Part shown: one piece after another, positions 29,801-38,664 of the stretch
Position numbering within the stretch: position 1 is the stretch's first letter
How the letters are laid out: every line of letters begins with the position of its first letter
NCBI GenBank assembly: GCA_019635285.1
Contig: JAHBZS010000013.1
Span: 62,001 to 126,000 of the forward strand
Source of the DNA: Rubrivivax sp.
GTDB taxonomy: Bacteria; Pseudomonadota; Gammaproteobacteria; Burkholderiales; Burkholderiaceae_C
Reading direction: 5' to 3'
DNA: 64,000 nt
The notes under the pieces: generated by a model
What the model saw: the letters and a program-made list of their open reading frames with translations, nothing else
What the model was told of the DNA's origin: nothing
Database searches by the model: none
Made by a program: the position numbers and the translations under genes

Positions 29801-30461
29801 ATGCATCGAAACACAGACCACCGCCACGCCAGGCGCCAGCATCATCGTGCTGCACGGCCTGGGCGCCGACGGCCACGACTTCGTGCCGGTGGCGCGGGAG
29901 CTGGCGCTGTCGGACGTGGGCGGCGTGCGCTTCATCTTCCCGCACGCGCCGATGCGGCCGGTGACGCTGAACGGCGGCCACGTGATGCGCGCCTGGTACG
30001 ACATCCTCGGCACGCCGGGGGCGCGCCAGGAGGACGAAGCCGGGCTGCGCGAATCGCAGCAGCTGATCGAAGGGCTGATCGCCCGCGAGCGCGAACGCGG
30101 CATGCCGTCGCGGCGCATCGTGCTGATGGGCTTTTCGCAGGGCTGCGCGATGACCCTGCTGACCGGCCTGCGCCACGCCGAGCGCCTGGGCGGCCTGGTC
30201 GGCCTGTCGGGCTACCTGCCGCTGGCCGAGCTGACCGCGGCCGAGCGCTCGCCGGCCAATGCCGACGTGCCGATCTTCATGGCGCACGGCCGCGAGGACC
30301 CGATGGTCGGCATCGACCGCGCGCTGGCCTCGCGCGACGCGCTGCGCGCGCTGGGCTACAACGTCGAATGGCATGACTACGCCATGCCGCACTCGGTGTG
30401 CATGGACGAGATCGTCGACTTGAACCGCTGGCTGCTGCAGGTGCTGGGAGGTACGGAATGA
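29790..30461 (+). CDS. Alpha/beta-hydrolase, phospholipase/carboxylesterase family
   Basis: A 223-residue cytoplasmic carboxylesterase of the EstB/acyl-protein-thioesterase type. The triad is visible: S116 in GFSQG, D170 in HGREDPMV, H201 in YAMPHSV; LHGLGADGHD forms the oxyanion-hole loop. Its ATG lies inside the end of the RND pump gene (11-bp overlap) and its stop overlaps the ParA-like gene as ATGA, so it belongs to the efflux transcript. It may hydrolyse an ester toxicant handled by the pump, but nothing in the sequence fixes the substrate. Confidence 0.9.
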   Translation: MSLECIETQTTATPGASIIVLHGLGADGHDFVPVARELALSDVGGVRFIFPHAPMRPVTLNGGHVMRAWYDILGTPGARQEDEAGLRESQQLIEGLIARERERGMPSRRIVLMGFSQGCAMTLLTGLRHAERLGGLVGLSGYLPLAELTAAERSPANADVPIFMAHGREDPMVGIDRALASRDALRALGYNVEWHDYAMPHSVCMDEIVDLNRWLLQVLGGTE

Positions 30462-31198
30462 GCGAATCCATGGAACCGCAGATCCCCACCCTCGAAGCCA
30501 CGCCTCAGGCGCATGTGCACCTGATCGGCGGCGAAAAGGGCGGCGTCGGCAAGTCGCTGATGTCGCGCCTGCTGGCGCAGTACTTCATCGACCACGACAT
30601 GCCCTTCGTCGGCTTCGACACCGACCGCTCGCACGGCGCGCTGATGCGCTTCTACGCGGGTTATGCCTCGCCCGCGCTGATCGACCGCTACGAGGCGCTG
30701 GACATGATCATCGAATCCAGCATCGACCAGCCCGGCCGGCGCGTGCTGGTGGACCTGGCCGCGCAGACGCATGAGCCGCTGGCCAAATGGATGGACGAGT
30801 CCGGCGTGCTGGACCTGGCCGACGTGTCCGGCCTGGCCATCCACTACTGGCACGTGATGGACTCGGGCCGCGATTCGGTGGACCTGCTGAAGAAGCTGCT
30901 CGACCGTTTCGGCCACCGCCTGCGCTACGTGCTGGTGCGCAACCAGCTACGCGGCGACGACTTCAGCCAGCTCGAACAGTCGGGAGAGCTGGAGCGCGCA
31001 CGCGGCCTGGGCGCCAAGGTGGTGGACATCAAGCACCTGCATGACGCCGTGATGCAGAAGATCGACGCCACCAACAGCAGCTTCTGGGCGGCCAAGAACG
31101 GCGCCGCCAGCAGCGGCAAGCTCGGCCTGATGGAACGCCAGCGGCTGAAGCTGTGGCTGCACCACGCCTACGCAGGCATCGCTGCCGCGGGGGTTTGA
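30458..31198 (+). CDS. ParA/MinD-like P-loop ATPase
   Basis: A 246-residue SIMIBI-class ATPase. The deviant Walker A is GGEKGGVGKS with the signature lysine, and the switch-like VGFDTDRSHGAL and VLVDLAAQTHEPL strands follow. No DNA-binding domain or membrane-targeting helix is obvious, and no parB-like partner is adjacent, so chromosome or plasmid partitioning is unlikely; proteins of this type often position or assemble membrane complexes. The start at ATG 30458 was chosen over 30398 because it overlaps the esterase stop (ATGA) and gives the family N-terminus. Last gene of the TetR-RND operon; its role in that operon is unknown. Confidence 0.8.
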   Translation: MSESMEPQIPTLEATPQAHVHLIGGEKGGVGKSLMSRLLAQYFIDHDMPFVGFDTDRSHGALMRFYAGYASPALIDRYEALDMIIESSIDQPGRRVLVDLAAQTHEPLAKWMDESGVLDLADVSGLAIHYWHVMDSGRDSVDLLKKLLDRFGHRLRYVLVRNQLRGDDFSQLEQSGELERARGLGAKVVDIKHLHDAVMQKIDATNSSFWAAKNGAASSGKLGLMERQRLKLWLHHAYAGIAAAGV

Positions 31199-31277
31199 TT
31201 TCAGGCTGCGCTCGGGACGGCCCCGGGTGCCCACGCCGCGGCCGACGGCGATGGCCGAACACCGCGGCGACGGCCGG

Positions 31278-34200
31278 TCAGCAGGTCTGCCCCTGCGTGC
31301 AAGGCGTCCACTGGCTCACCGACGGCTCGGTCAGCCCGGATGGGGGAGGGCCGCCGCCCGGCAGGCTCAGCGCCTCGTAGTTCAGCGTGTAGACATTGCG
31401 CCAGAGGTCGACCGTCAGCCGCGCCGCGTTGACGCCGAGCGTGGTAGCGATCGGCTGGTTGTCGCTCTGGTCGGGGTGGTACAGGTCGAGCCGGTACTGG
31501 GACATGCCCTGGTTGTAGGACAGCACGTACAGCCAGCCGGTGTATTCGACCGCCAGGTCGAGGTACTTCCAGCCCTGGGTCGAGTCGGTGCCGCCCAGCG
31601 TCAGGCTGTAGGGGGAAGTTCCCGGCCCGCTCAGCTTGTTGAAGTGGCGCACCGGGTTGCCGCCGAGGTCCAGCGCCTGGATGCGGTTGTTGCCGGACTC
31701 GAGGACCAGGATCACGCCGCTGGCCGAGATCGCCGCGGCCACCGGCGAGTTCAGCAACCCCGGCCGCGTGCCGAAACCGCATTGCACGCGCGCGAGCAGC
31801 TGCACCTTGGCGTCGGCGTCGGCCATCGGCGCCTGCGGGATGCGGTGCGTCTCGATCTTGTGGTACCGCGCGCTGAGGCTGACCAGGTAGCCGGCGGGGT
31901 GCAGCAGCAGCGCATCGGGAAGGAAGTTCAGCACACCCCACGCCTGGTTGGAGCTCGGGCCGGCGATCGACGGCGGCGGATCGAGCACCACCTGGCGCAG
32001 CATCAGCGCATTGGCGTTGGTTGTGTCGAGATAGAAGTTGGTCTTGCCGTCCGACAGCAGGCTGAAAGCGACGCGCACGCCGGGCACGATGATGCCGCAG
32101 CCACTGCCGGCCACGTAGCCGCCTTGTGTGTTGTTGCTGTCGGTGGGCAGGGCGGCGACCTGGTCGATCTCGGCCGCGCAGTTCGAGCTGCTGTCCTGGG
32201 CGCGCCAGGCATAGCCGAGGTAGCCGCGCGCGCTGCCGGTGCTCTGGCGCACCGTGATGCCACGCAAGCTGCACAGAGTTCCCGCCCCGGTGCACGTGCT
32301 GTTGATGGACGGCACGTTGGGGGTCGGCGTCCACACGTGGTTGCCACTGGCGTCGAGCGTCGTCTTCTGATGGTGCTGATAGACCGTGCTCGAACTGAGC
32401 GGGAACGCAAGCTCGGTGATCTGGATGCTCGGCGCGGCGTTGGCGTCGTTGGCGATCAGCCCGGTGCTGCCCTTGCCGAGCAGCACGTCCGGCTGGCCCG
32501 CAACGGTGGCCTTCTGCACGAAGGCGACCGAGATGTTGACGTTGCCGCCCAGCGGCACGTTGCTGAAGACCACCGGCGGCAGCGTCGACGGCACCAGCGC
32601 AGGAAGCGCAAACGTCTGCACATGCGGCGTGGCGTTGTCGAACAGCGCCGTCACCGTGTAGCTGTTGGCCGCCTTCGGGAACGTGCCGTCCTTGGGGTCA
32701 TGCAGGATCGTCACCGACAGGTCGTGCGTGAACACCAGGTCGTCGATGTAGGTCCACGGCGTCAGACCAAGTTCGGCGCTGGTCTCGCCCAGGCTGAGGA
32801 CGCCCACGGCAATCGACAGCGCCTCCATGATCTCGCCGGCCACCGGCACGGCGTCCTCGGCAGTGCCTTCGCCGATCCCCGCGTAGATGAAGGCAACCAG
32901 CTCGCCCAGCGCTTTGCTGGTGACGGTCGTCACCAGCACCTTGGCGACGACCAGCGCCTGGTTCACCCAGAAGCCCGGCGTGCTCAGCAGGCCGACCAGC
33001 GACTTTGGGTCGCCGTTCGGGTTCAGCGCCGTGTTGATGATGTCGATCAGCTCCGCCGCCAGCGTCTGCAGGAACGGGACCACAACGGCCTTGTACATGG
33101 CCGGAATCAAGAACCCGCCGCCCGCCGCCGCCAGCATCGCGGTGACGCCGTAGTTGAAGACGCCGGTCATGATCGCGCCTTGCAGCACGGTGTCGGAGTA
33201 GGTGTTGCCGCCCTGGAACGACAGCGTGCTCGACAGGACCCGCACCTGCGTCGCCCCGGCCGGCACGTTGAAGCTCGGCTGGATGAAGCCCGGTGCGATC
33301 GGGATGGCCAGCACCGTGAACACCGGGCCGATCATCGAGACGAACATGTCGGTGGTGGTATCGCTGGACTTGTCGTGGCCGGCGATGATCGTGCCGTTGA
33401 CGTACTCGGGCACGTCGGCCAGGTTCAGCAGCGTGCCGTCTTGGAAGAACTGCAGCCACACGCCGCGGAATTCAAGGAAGTAGTTCAGGATCGTCAGCGA
33501 CACCTGGGTCACGTCGCCGTTCTGCGTGCTGCTCGCCCGGATCTGATAGCCGGGCTGCCCGTTCTGCTGCGTCAGCGTCATCTCGACGTCGGCCGCGGCC
33601 GCGGCGCCGGGACTCTGGTCGACGGACGTCGTGCCGTCGAAGCGCAGCCACATCGCCCCGCTGACTGCGCCGAGCGGTTGGCCATCGGGCGGCTGCAGGC
33701 CGGTGGCGTCGGCGCCGAGGCCGGGGTCGTTCTTCACCGGCTGGATCGCCCCGCTCATGCAAGAACCGGCGAGCGTGTGCATGGCGGGCTGCAGGTCGGG
33801 CTGGTATTGATAGCGCCCCGCGTGCTGGCCATGCACATTCTTCAGCGGCAGGCCGCCGGTGCCCGGTACCGGGCGCAAGGTGGCCCAACCGCTGGTGTTG
33901 GGCTGGCCAGGCGTCTGCTCCGGCGTCGCCGCGCCGGCCGCGCTCAGCGCTTCGCCGAGCCGGTAGATCTCGTAGATCGGTTCGATGTGGTTGGACTGGA
34001 TGGTGTGCGAGACGCCCGGATCCAGCCCCATCAGGTCCGGGTGGCAGCCGACCAGCGTCGCCGCGTGGCTCGTCGAGTCGAGCAAGGCGCGCTCGTCGCT
34101 CAGGTCCTTCGCGCTGGTCGCCGCGCTGACGCCGTAGCGGCGGCGCTTGGCCGACAGCGGCAGCGGGCCGCTAGGCGTCGTCCGTCGCGCACACGCGTAG

Positions 34201-34661
34201 GCGAAGCGGGCGCCGCTGGGCGGGATCACCAGTTGCACCGACGACATCGACCAGGTGCCGGCGGGCACATCGAGGTCACTGCTGACGTAGCACAGCGTCA
34301 CGGACTGGCTGGAGAAGGTGGCGTCGACGACGTGGTGCGTGATCTGGTCGTCCGGCACCTGGCGCAGGAAGGCATTGCTCAGCCGCGCGCGTGCCAGCAC
34401 CTCGGGGCGTTCCGCGCACGGCGTCAGCGTGAAGCGCCGTCCGCCGCCGGTGAGGTAGTAGGTCTTGCCGACGTATGCTTCGTGCGACAGGTTGAAGAAC
34501 AGCGTGCGCTGGTGCGTGTGGGGCCCCGGCGCGCCGTCGTCGCTGTCGCCGCAACCGGGCAGCAGCGGCGCCACACCCAGCGCCAGCCCCAGGCCGGTAC
34601 CGGCGCCGCTGGCCAGGAAGTGCCGCCGGCTGACATTGCCGGGCGCAGGCCGTCGTTTCAT
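31278..34661 (-). CDS. Large Tat-type lipoprotein with C-terminal beta-propeller-like region, unknown function
   Basis: A 1127-residue exported protein I cannot assign. The N-terminus has a Tat motif (SRRHFL, residues 11-16), a hydrophobic stretch and a lipobox-like LLPGC with Cys37, so it is probably a Tat-exported lipoprotein. Residues about 45-380 are beta-rich and contain short motifs such as CHPDLMGLDPGVSH. Residues about 480-640 contain several long hydrophobic or amphipathic helices (GVTAMLAAAGGGFLIPAMY, FLQTLAAELIDIIN, VVAKVLVTTVTSKALGELVAFIYAG). The last third includes an NHL/SMP-30-like strand set (GNNRIQALDLGGNPVRHF). Cys pairs in the C-terminal half suggest disulphides. It lies 25 bp after the pentapeptide-repeat gene on the same strand, so the two are probably co-transcribed. 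Confidence 0.75.
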   Translation of the reverse strand: MKRRPAPGNVSRRHFLASGAGTGLGLALGVAPLLPGCGDSDDGAPGPHTHQRTLFFNLSHEAYVGKTYYLTGGGRRFTLTPCAERPEVLARARLSNAFLRQVPDDQITHHVVDATFSSQSVTLCYVSSDLDVPAGTWSMSSVQLVIPPSGARFAYACARRTTPSGPLPLSAKRRRYGVSAATSAKDLSDERALLDSTSHAATLVGCHPDLMGLDPGVSHTIQSNHIEPIYEIYRLGEALSAAGAATPEQTPGQPNTSGWATLRPVPGTGGLPLKNVHGQHAGRYQYQPDLQPAMHTLAGSCMSGAIQPVKNDPGLGADATGLQPPDGQPLGAVSGAMWLRFDGTTSVDQSPGAAAAADVEMTLTQQNGQPGYQIRASSTQNGDVTQVSLTILNYFLEFRGVWLQFFQDGTLLNLADVPEYVNGTIIAGHDKSSDTTTDMFVSMIGPVFTVLAIPIAPGFIQPSFNVPAGATQVRVLSSTLSFQGGNTYSDTVLQGAIMTGVFNYGVTAMLAAAGGGFLIPAMYKAVVVPFLQTLAAELIDIINTALNPNGDPKSLVGLLSTPGFWVNQALVVAKVLVTTVTSKALGELVAFIYAGIGEGTAEDAVPVAGEIMEALSIAVGVLSLGETSAELGLTPWTYIDDLVFTHDLSVTILHDPKDGTFPKAANSYTVTALFDNATPHVQTFALPALVPSTLPPVVFSNVPLGGNVNISVAFVQKATVAGQPDVLLGKGSTGLIANDANAAPSIQITELAFPLSSSTVYQHHQKTTLDASGNHVWTPTPNVPSINSTCTGAGTLCSLRGITVRQSTGSARGYLGYAWRAQDSSSNCAAEIDQVAALPTDSNNTQGGYVAGSGCGIIVPGVRVAFSLLSDGKTNFYLDTTNANALMLRQVVLDPPPSIAGPSSNQAWGVLNFLPDALLLHPAGYLVSLSARYHKIETHRIPQAPMADADAKVQLLARVQCGFGTRPGLLNSPVAAAISASGVILVLESGNNRIQALDLGGNPVRHFNKLSGPGTSPYSLTLGGTDSTQGWKYLDLAVEYTGWLYVLSYNQGMSQYRLDLYHPDQSDNQPIATTLGVNAARLTVDLWRNVYTLNYEALSLPGGGPPPSGLTEPSVSQWTPCTQGQTC

Positions 34662-34686
34662 GGTTCACCCCTTCTGTCGTGGCCGC

Positions 34687-36389
34687 TCACCAAACCCAGA
34701 TTTGCGTCGCCCCGTTGCAGATCGCGCCGGAAGCGGCCGCCTTGTCGTAGGTGGCATCGAACTGGTACCAGCCCGGCACCGGGTTGTTCGCCATCGCGAT
34801 CTTGCTCTGCCAGTTGGCGGGTGGCGGCGACGTGCTGCTGCCGGCGCCGCAGACCGTCGAGTTGCCGTTCGGGCAGGTCATCGAGGCGTCCGGCGGCACG
34901 ACGCTGAAGCTGCCGTAGTTCAGCACCAGACAGAGCTTGCTGTTTTCACCGCCGCGAAAGCCGGTGTAGCTGGCGGGCAACTGCAGGTACAGGATGTTGA
35001 AGCTGTACGGGTTGTTCGCGCTGCCGAAATCGACGAAGGCGTTGAGCAGCACGGCGTTGTCCAGGGAGGCGTTGGCGCTGAAGATGGCGCCCTGCAACAG
35101 CGCGTTGGTGAAGTCGGGCGCCGCGCCGCCGTTGGCCCGGAAACTCGCGCCCGCGAAGTTGGCGCCGGTCAGGATCGCCGAGCCGAAGTTCGTACCGTTG
35201 ATGACCGTCGTGCCGCCGCCGAAGTCGGCGTAGTACAGAAAGGCGTTGGAGAAGTCGGTGCCGGTCAGGTCGGCGCCCGATGCCGTCGCGCATGGGTTGC
35301 TCGAGGAAGGCTGACACGGGAAGGATGGCGCGATGCCGGCGCCACTGAGGTACAAGCTCGCGTAGCGGAAAAACTCGCGCCCTGCAGCTGCGCCGCGGCG
35401 AAGCTCACGTTGGGCAGGTGCGCGCCGGCGAACACCGCCGCCCTCTCGATCGGCGGCGTGGCGCCGGTGTTGGCCTGCAGGAACGCGCCGGCGAAGCTGG
35501 CATTGCTGAGGTTGGCGTTGGTGAAATTCGCGCCGTACAGCTCGGCGTAGCTCAGGTCGACGTTCTGCAGGCTGGCGTTGTTGAACTTGGCGGCCGACAG
35601 CTTGCTCATTGCGTTCGGCGTGCCGTTGAGTCCGCTGGCGTTGTCGAGGATCGCGCCCTGGAAGCTGGCGTGTTCGAGCACGGTGCCGTTCCATTTGCTG
35701 CCGCTCAGGTCGAGGCCGTCGAACACGACCTGCGAATACATGCCGCCGGAGAAGTCGTGCCCCGGCTGGCCGGGGACGGTCTGCAACTGGGCGGTGCAGG
35801 CAGAGATGTTGGCGCCGCTCAGGTCGAGCAGGTTCCATTGCGCGATCATGTCGCAAGGCATTGCGGTGCCGCGGAACTTGGGCCGGCATTGTTGGGGATC
35901 GACGGCCAGCGCGTCGCCGAAGTTGGCGTTGCTCAGGTCGGTGGCGCCCCCGGTCGAGCTGGAGAAGTCGGTGCAGGTCAGCGTGGCGTAGCTCAGGTAG
36001 GTCAGGCCGTTGAATTTGGCACCGACGAACTTGGCGTTGCTCAGGTTGGCGAGGGTGAAGTCGGTGGGCAGGTACGGACTGCCACTGTCGGCGAAGGTCG
36101 CGCCGCTGAAATCGGCACCGCTGAGATTGGTCTTGATGAAGATCACGCCGGTCAGGGTCGCGCCGGCGAAGTTGGCGTTGCTCAGGTCCTGTCCGGCAAA
36201 GCTGCACAGCGTGAGCGTCAGCCCGTGATAGTCGTGGCCGTTGGCGGAGAGGCTGGCCGGGCAGGACGGCGACGGCGCCGATGCCGCCGGCGCGCTGGCC
36301 TGGCCGGTGACACGGCCGACCGCCAACGCCAACACCAGAAGCAGCAGCAGGCCGACCCACGCGCTGGCCCGTAGCGTGGCATGACTCAT
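34687..36389 (-). pseudogene. Exported pentapeptide-repeat protein, frameshifted
   Basis: Two overlapping frames together encode one protein of about 567 residues. From ATG 36389 comes a signal peptide (residues 1 to about 30, WVGLLLLLVLALAVGRVTGQA), then pentapeptide repeats of the A(N/D)LSNA / ANF pattern (e.g. DLSNANFAGATLTG), a right-handed quadrilateral beta-helix fold. The frame breaks at an A5 run (35369-35373, T5 on the coding strand): one added T restores GASFFRYASLYLSG and joins the second frame (GADLTGTDFSNAFLYYADFGGG...), which ends at 34687 with a Cys-containing C-terminal domain. It is either a real one-base loss or a homopolymer sequencing error. The middle gene of three exported-protein genes; function unknown. 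Confidence 0.7.
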
Positions 36390-36459
36390 AGAACCCCCTT
36401 GGCGCTGCGCGCCGGCCTCCAAGGGGATTTGCCTTGCGGGCGGCGGTGCGGGCGCATGG

Positions 36460-37992
36460 CTAGGGCTTCGTCCACCACGGGGTGCCGTCGCTGCCGATGA
36501 CCTGCACTTGGCCGCTGTCCTGCACGGTGAGGTAGGCGCCCGGATGACTGTTGGTCTGGCTGCAAAAGGAGGGTGGCCACGGTTCCATGTAGGCGTATAT
36601 GCAGACGTTGCCATCGGTCTGCATGTTCACCTGGGTGAGCCCCTGCGCAACCGTGTGCGTGCACCATCGCACCTTGCCTGCGGAGTAAAGGCACAGGTTG
36701 CCGTCCTTCTGAAAAGTGAACCTGGTTCCAAGGTCGGGCGAGTACAGCGATTGGCCACTCGCCAGCGACTGGCCCGGCGCCAAAGTGCTCGGCAGCGTGA
36801 AGGTATGTACCGGCGCGCTGCCGCCGGACACGCCGGGCGCGCCGCTGTCGCTCGAGCATCCGCCGGGGTTGACACCGGCGCCGCCAGCACCCGGTGCGCC
36901 CCCCGCGCTGGCGTAGGTGTAGGCGAAGTCGCTCGACACGCCGGCGGGCGAGTTGACGACCGCGATGCCGATCGATGGCCCGCCGTTGCCGCCGGCGCCG
37001 CCGCTGGTGACGCCCACATCAGACTGCGACAGCCCTGACTGGCCCGCGCCGCCCGCGCCGCCCGCGTCGCCGAGGATGCGGTTGAACTTGCCGGGAACGC
37101 TGCTGACGGCATTCGAGTTCACGAGCAGCAGCCCGATCGATGCGCCGCCCTGCTGCCCGCCCCCGGCGCCTTGCAGGGGCACAGTGGGGAAGGGGGAGGG
37201 GGTGATGTAGCCGGGGGTGCCGGCGCCCCCGATGCCGGCCACCCAGTTGAGGCTGACCAGGTCGACCTGCCCCCACAGCGAGTCGCTGGCCACGCCACCG
37301 GGTGTGAAACAAGGCTGGGCGCTCGTATTTCCAGCCTGCGGCAAGCTGCCGCCCGATGCGCCCTTGCCCGCGACGAGCACGGTCGCTTGCAACGTGACGT
37401 TGGCGGCGTTGCCTATCGTCATCGCGACGCTGGCGCTGCCGCTCGCGGCTACGTCGGGGGCGATGACCACCACGCTCGAGATCCAGGGAGCGCCATACGT
37501 GGCGTTCAGCACCGGCACGGGGTCCGGCTGGCCGGGGGCCGCGCTGGCCAGGATGACGCTACGGTACTTGCGATCGGGCTCACTGGCGAGGCGGCAGCCG
37601 CCGTACAAGCTGACGCCCTGCATGACGATGGTTTCGCTGACCGGATACAGGCCATGTCGCAGCATCACGTTTTGGTAACCGCTGCCGGACGGGCCGGCCA
37701 GCGAGAACGCATATTCGAGCGTCTTGCAGGGGTTGCTGGGTCCGCCGCAGGAACTGCCGTCCGTGCCCGTCGGCGACACGTACAGCAAACCAGGCAGCGT
37801 GCCGATGTCTGAGACCTCTGGGCAGACCCATGCCGCCTGCTCGCCGACATGCGGCGCACCGCTGCCGTCATCGTCGCCGCCGCAGCCGGCGACGATGCAG
37901 GCCGAGGCCACGGCCGCCACCACGCCATGCCGCGCACCGCGCGCGACGGCGCCGCAGAGCTGCGCCTGCATCACCGAACCGTCGAAAGCCAT
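36460..37992 (-). CDS. Lipoprotein with DUF1565/beta-helix domain and C-terminal bulb-type lectin domain
   Basis: A 510-residue predicted lipoprotein. ATG 37992 is preceded by AGGAGG; the signal peptide ends in VAGC (Cys37) followed by GGDDDGSG. Residues about 68-95 (LLYVSPTGTDGSSCGGPSNPCKTL in part) resemble the opening of DUF1565-type right-handed beta-helix proteins, and the middle is Gly/Ser-rich (GGAGGAGQSGLSQSD, GGAGGNGGPSIGIAVV), as in beta-helices with long loops. Residues about 402-510 form three B-lectin-like repeats: FQKDGNLCLYS, MQTDGNVCIYA and VQDSGQVQVIG, close to the QxDxNxVxY mannose-binding motif. It may be a surface lipoprotein that binds glycans. Located 70 bp before the pentapeptide-repeat gene, same strand. 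Confidence 0.8.
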   Translation of the reverse strand: MAFDGSVMQAQLCGAVARGARHGVVAAVASACIVAGCGGDDDGSGAPHVGEQAAWVCPEVSDIGTLPGLLYVSPTGTDGSSCGGPSNPCKTLEYAFSLAGPSGSGYQNVMLRHGLYPVSETIVMQGVSLYGGCRLASEPDRKYRSVILASAAPGQPDPVPVLNATYGAPWISSVVVIAPDVAASGSASVAMTIGNAANVTLQATVLVAGKGASGGSLPQAGNTSAQPCFTPGGVASDSLWGQVDLVSLNWVAGIGGAGTPGYITPSPFPTVPLQGAGGGQQGGASIGLLLVNSNAVSSVPGKFNRILGDAGGAGGAGQSGLSQSDVGVTSGGAGGNGGPSIGIAVVNSPAGVSSDFAYTYASAGGAPGAGGAGVNPGGCSSDSGAPGVSGGSAPVHTFTLPSTLAPGQSLASGQSLYSPDLGTRFTFQKDGNLCLYSAGKVRWCTHTVAQGLTQVNMQTDGNVCIYAYMEPWPPSFCSQTNSHPGAYLTVQDSGQVQVIGSDGTPWWTKP

Positions 37993-38345
37993 GCCTCGCC
38001 TCCTGGGGTGGGGGTAGATGCACGTGGGGGCCGGCGCGTGGCACGCATGCTCCGCTGCCCGTCGCGCAGCGTGTGCTGTGCGGCAGGCGGCGGATCGCCA
38101 CCTGCCGGGAGCACGCTGTTGCACCGGTCGCCGCCGGAGGGGTGCCGCCGCCGCTCGCGCGGCAGCCTCCATGGCCACGGGCCGCCGGGCGCCGGCGTCA
38201 GGCGCTGCAGCTCCTCGACCGCCGCGGCACGCGCGTGGCGATCCGGTTGCCCCAGCGGCACCCGCCGCCGCCAGACCGCGTTGACCTCGGTCTCGCCGGC
38301 GCCGGGCCGCAAGCCGGGTGCGGCGTGGGCGTTGTCGGTGCTCAA
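37971..38345 (-). CDS. Possible small hypothetical protein upstream of the lectin lipoprotein
   Basis: A 124-codon frame starting at TTG 38345 with GGGAG 6 nt upstream, ending 22 bp inside the lipoprotein gene. The first 90 codons have about 93% G or C in the third position, like real genes of this genome, and begin MSTDNAHAAPGLRPGAGETEVNAV if TTG is read as Met. The product is Arg/Pro-rich and matches nothing I know. The start codon is unusual and the C-terminal part looks non-coding, so this could be chance. If real, it would be the first gene of the exported-protein operon. Confidence 0.3.
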   Translation of the reverse strand: MSTDNAHAAPGLRPGAGETEVNAVWRRRVPLGQPDRHARAAAVEELQRLTPAPGGPWPWRLPRERRRHPSGGDRCNSVLPAGGDPPPAAQHTLRDGQRSMRATRRPPRASTPTPGGEAWLSTVR

Positions 38346-38664
38346 TCTGTCTCCCTGGCGCACGCACCGGCCTCGTGCCACCTTGCGTTGAGGCAGCAGC
38401 GCGGTGCGTCGCCGGCACATCTTATGCGACACCGCGCCGCTGCCGCTTGGTTTCCTGAATCGACGCGAGGCGGCCGCTGGGGGCTTGACCGTCTCTGCCG
38501 CTCAGGCTTCAACACGCCTTCGTCCAAGCGGTCGACCTTTTCGCAACCGGTCATGGGATGTGAATAGATCACAAGCGCGGCTGCGCAGATTCACGTCCTG
38601 AGCAGGTCGTGCCGCCCTAGCCTTGGTGAACCGGGATCGTCCCCGGAAGGCAGAGGAGAACGAG
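38346..38664. promoter_or_regulatory. Divergent control region with a CRP-like dyad
   Basis: This 319-bp gap separates the exported-protein cluster (- strand) from the LuxR-type gene (+ strand) and holds no convincing gene. TGTGA-ATAGA-TCACA (38559-38573) is a perfect 5-bp dyad; its half-sites equal the CRP consensus but the spacer is 5 bp instead of 6. AGAGGAG just before 38665 is the LuxR gene's ribosome-binding site. No clear -35/-10 pair is visible. Confidence 0.4.

Noticed and set aside
30458-31198. Reading the ParA-like gene as part of a plasmid partition locus
   Set aside because: No parB-like gene or parS-type repeats nearby; it is co-translated with the efflux operon.
31227-34907. 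A 1226-codon + strand frame across the Tat lipoprotein gene
   Set aside because: Product is Arg/Gly/His-rich low-complexity; the opposite strand has a signal peptide, lipobox and domain structure.
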